Shown: one piece after another, positions 61,907 through 64,000 of the stretch | Layout of the letters: the number at the start of each line of letters is the position of its first letter | Position numbering within the stretch: the stretch's first letter is position 1 | From: UBA12474 sp964549625 | GTDB taxonomy: Bacteria > Babelota > Babeliae > Babelales > Babelaceae | Reading direction: 5' to 3' | Length of the DNA stretch: 64,000 nt | Assembly: GCA_964549625.1 (NCBI GenBank) | Contig: CAZJVA010000003.1 | Location: 15,312 to 79,311, forward strand | The notes under the pieces: generated by a model | The model's input: only the letters and a program-made list of their open reading frames with translations | Database searches by the model: none | Told to the model about the DNA's origin: nothing | Made by a program: the position numbers and the translations under genes

Positions 61907-62428
61907 ATGAAACGTGTTATGCGTTTGTGCGGCCTTTGTGCTGTTCTTTTGTCAGCGGTAGGTTTGTATGCAGGTACGGGGACGGTGAATTTGCTTCCAA
62001 AAAATTTGGTAATTGAAACGGTAAAAAACTGTCGGCCAGCTTGGCGTAAGGCCTATTCAGCGATGACTCCTACTTGTAAAGAAGTTGTAAAGCAATCTGA
62101 CAATAATGCTTTTTTAGACTGGGTGAACAAAGTTGTAAAAAATGCTGCAAAAAGAGCCAAGCAAAGGGCTCAAAAGAAGGCTATGAATGCCGCAAAAAGG
62201 GCTAGACTCAGGGCCAAAAAGAAGGCCATAGATGCAGTAAAAAAAGCAAGATGCGCTGTGCAAATGGCTCAAAAAAAGGCGACGAGTATGGTCAATGCAG
62301 TCCAACAAGAGGAAAAGCGCAAATTAGAGAGGGCTGCAGCGGCACAGAAAACGCTTTTGGATTCTTTGCTACAAGATCCCGGCTTGTACGATAACTGTGG
62401 CGTATACTTTGTTCGTCCTCGTCAGTAG
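61907..62428 (+). CDS. Exported Lys/Ala-rich protein with 15-residue repeats
   Basis: A 173-residue protein with a signal peptide (MRLCGLCAVLLSAVGLYAG). Residues 78-125 contain about three tandem 15-residue repeats of the form AAKRAKQRAQKKAMN, AAKRARLRAKKKAID and AVKKARCAVQMAQKK, also visible in DNA as 45-bp repeats. The pattern is a very basic helix like the tail of histone H1. The C-terminus returns to ordinary composition (QDPGLYDNCGVYFVRPRQ). Function unknown. A strong terminator follows. Confidence 0.75.
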   Translation: MKRVMRLCGLCAVLLSAVGLYAGTGTVNLLPKNLVIETVKNCRPAWRKAYSAMTPTCKEVVKQSDNNAFLDWVNKVVKNAAKRAKQRAQKKAMNAAKRARLRAKKKAIDAVKKARCAVQMAQKKATSMVNAVQQEEKRKLERAAAAQKTLLDSLLQDPGLYDNCGVYFVRPRQ

Positions 62429-62476
62429 TAAAAAAACGAATAATTAAGAAGTAGCCTTCAATATAATAATTCTCTT

Positions 62477-62510
62477 GGTGCACCGACCATTTGGTCGGTG
62501 CACCTTTTTT
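62477..62510 (+). terminator. Rho-independent terminator
   Basis: A 12-bp perfect stem GGTGCACCGACC with GGTCGGTGCACC around a four-base loop, followed by TTTTTT. Confidence 0.92.
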
Positions 62511-62583
62511 GTTGGGGTTGTATTTTTCCTTAAAAATTTTTAGCTTTGGGGGGCATATTTATTCATTCGAGGAGAGTTGTTTT

Positions 62584-64000
62584 ATGGGAAACTTTACACG
62601 GCATGATTGGTTGATGCGGATGGCCAAGTTGCTGCTCGTATTAACGGTCAATATGATCTGGCTCATGCCATCTCTTTTTGCTGACATTAATCTTGTTGTT
62701 TCGAAAAAGGCGCAAGCGGGCGAATTTGCAACCATTAAAAGTGCCTTAGAATATGCGCAAAACGAGGCGCTTCCAGATGAGCATGTTTTTGTGATGCTTG
62801 ATGAAGGTGTATATGAAGAAGAGCCTTTGGTTGTTCTTGGCCATGTTTCTTTTGACGGGAGTGACGCGCGTCATGTTATCATTCGCGCCAAAAATCATGA
62901 TCATGATTTAATAACGACCGTAGGCCATTTTGATGCGCAGGGTGTTGCTTTTGAAGGTGCAACCGGCAAGGATGTTACAGCGATCCGTGTGGTTGGTGGA
63001 ATTGCTCATCTTGCGCGTTGTCGCTTTGGTAGTAACGATATTTTCGTTGCAGTTACCGGTGATCAAGGGCGTTCTCGTGCAAGTGTTGAAGATGTTAGTA
63101 TTGATGGTAAAGCACGGTTTTCGCATGGTTTCGTTTTACTTTCGGATCAAAATACGAATGTGCTTGAGTTAGATCGAGTTGCATGGACGAATAGATCTGA
63201 TGGGGCACCTAAATCTTTTGTTGTTGTTTCTGGCCCACGAAGTGATTTTATTGCACGGTCACTAGTTTTGAGCGATTCTACAAGAAATGAGACTATTGGC
63301 GTTTCTGCCTATGAAGGTTCTTTGATTAGTCTTGAAGATAGCCTCTTCCAAAATCTTCGTTGTGGGATATTTGTTCCCAAGTCAACGCAATCACCATCTC
63401 TTGTGGTAACTCGTTGCATTGGAGTAAGTAACAACTATGACTTGTTAGTTGAAGATCCTGATTGTACGGGAATAGTTTCTACTTGCTTTGATGAAAAGCG
63501 GATCGAATTGGCTAGTGATAAGGTCTTTGTTTCGTTTGAGTCCCCATTTAATAACGAATCGCGTGCGTTTTCGCTTCCAGCGCAGGAGATTAGAGACGCG
63601 ATTGATAAGGTTGATGATGCTACCCATGAGAATACTCCAAGTACGCTTGTTGAGCGTGACGCGAGTGGAAATTTTGCCGCTGGTACGATTACGGCAGCTT
63701 TAACTGGTGCTGCGTCTGCTAACGTGCTCAAAGCTGGCGATACGATGACGGGCAACCTGATCCTTGATAATAAATCTCAACTGCGCTTACAAGAACTTAC
63801 GACGTCGGGTACTGATTATGTTGCATTGCAAGCAGCAGATGATACAGCGACTTATACATTAACATTGCCAGAAACCGCGGGTACCAATGGCTATGCATTG
63901 ATCACCAATGGTTCTGGTGTATTGAGCTGGACGGAAATAGCATCGGCGGCAAATACGATTTTGCAGGGTGGTAACAGCTTTACGGCTGATATGACCATCG
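62584..64000 (+). CDS. Exported beta-helix/tail-fibre-like protein (3' end beyond window)
   Basis: About 472 codons are visible and the frame is open at the right edge. The signal peptide is near residues 12-34 (MAKLLLVLTVNMIWLMPSLF). Residues 40-300 look like a right-handed parallel beta-helix (repeating short strands such as HVIIRAKN, AIRVVGGIAHLARCRFG, LISLEDSLFQNL). From about residue 350 comes a fibre-like part with LKAGDTMTGNLIL and TYTLTLPETAGTNGYALITN, then GSGVLSWTE, motifs seen in phage tail-fibre and autotransporter-like stalks. The start has AGGAGAG upstream. It is probably a long surface-exposed or secreted fibre. Confidence 0.8.
   Translation, partial: MGNFTRHDWLMRMAKLLLVLTVNMIWLMPSLFADINLVVSKKAQAGEFATIKSALEYAQNEALPDEHVFVMLDEGVYEEEPLVVLGHVSFDGSDARHVIIRAKNHDHDLITTVGHFDAQGVAFEGATGKDVTAIRVVGGIAHLARCRFGSNDIFVAVTGDQGRSRASVEDVSIDGKARFSHGFVLLSDQNTNVLELDRVAWTNRSDGAPKSFVVVSGPRSDFIARSLVLSDSTRNETIGVSAYEGSLISLEDSLFQNLRCGIFVPKSTQSPSLVVTRCIGVSNNYDLLVEDPDCTGIVSTCFDEKRIELASDKVFVSFESPFNNESRAFSLPAQEIRDAIDKVDDATHENTPSTLVERDASGNFAAGTITAALTGAASANVLKAGDTMTGNLILDNKSQLRLQELTTSGTDYVALQAADDTATYTLTLPETAGTNGYALITNGSGVLSWTEIASAANTILQGGNSFTADMTI

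Overview
The window looks like a chromosome segment of a Candidatus Dependentiae (TM6) bacterium or a close relative. This placement is inferred from gene content and style, not from a phylogenetic marker. The genome is compact, of moderate GC and with U/T-rich plus strands. It has a Gram-negative-like peptidoglycan gene set, an unusually high share of exported proteins with no clear homologue, eukaryote-facing enzymes carrying signal peptides, and a repetitive tail-fibre-like protein. Together these suggest a bacterium living in or on protists.

Layout. 1-12.4 kb (minus strand): mutS (cut by the window edge), two exported alpha-helical proteins, uvrA lacking an internal segment, and another large exported helical protein. 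12.5-13.0 kb: tRNA-Pro, tRNA-His and tRNA-Leu. 13-16.4 kb: a leucine-rich exported protein, a metallo-beta-lactamase-fold hydrolase and a membrane HAD-like protein. 16.4-23.7 kb: an envelope region with a membrane protein, uppS, a PASTA-only protein, RNase P RNA, a small membrane protein, a class A penicillin-binding protein, murG and a DUF721/DciA-like gene. 24.4-25.8 kb: holB and tmk. 25.9-29.3 kb: an acyl-CoA ligase with an ABC exporter. 29.3-31.9 kb: a tandem duplication of a cysteine-synthase-like gene. 31.9-39.3 kb: an exported alpha/beta hydrolase, a LOG-family enzyme, two exported paralogues with an NLS-like basic motif, nurA and a degenerate SufU-like gene.

39.6-43.9 kb holds the most unusual locus: four tandem paralogues of an exported protein family sharing a Gly-Pro-Leu-x-Pro-Cys block followed 15-17 residues later by Phe-His. 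The spacing and surroundings resemble the Cys/His dyad of CheD/CNF1-type glutamine deamidases. An exported GNAT acetyltransferase sits inside the array. 44-50.7 kb: a DMT transporter, a membrane protein, an exported Gly/Arg repeat protein, two exported cPLA2-like phospholipases and tatD. 50.8-64 kb: an HU protein, an exported macrodomain-like protein, serS, an FMN-binding protein, an exported coiled-coil protein, tRNA-Leu, secD, tRNA-Met, an archaeal-type ATP-dependent DNA ligase, an HPS/OMPDC-fold enzyme, rsmG, an exported Lys/Ala repeat protein and the start of a beta-helix/tail-fibre-like protein.

The housekeeping genes cover DNA repair, replication, peptidoglycan synthesis, secretion and translation. 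Between them sits a large exported repertoire (phospholipases, hydrolase, macrodomain-like protein, acetyltransferase, putative deamidases, LRR and repeat proteins) that reads as a host-interaction toolkit. No CRISPR array, insertion sequence or prophage was seen.
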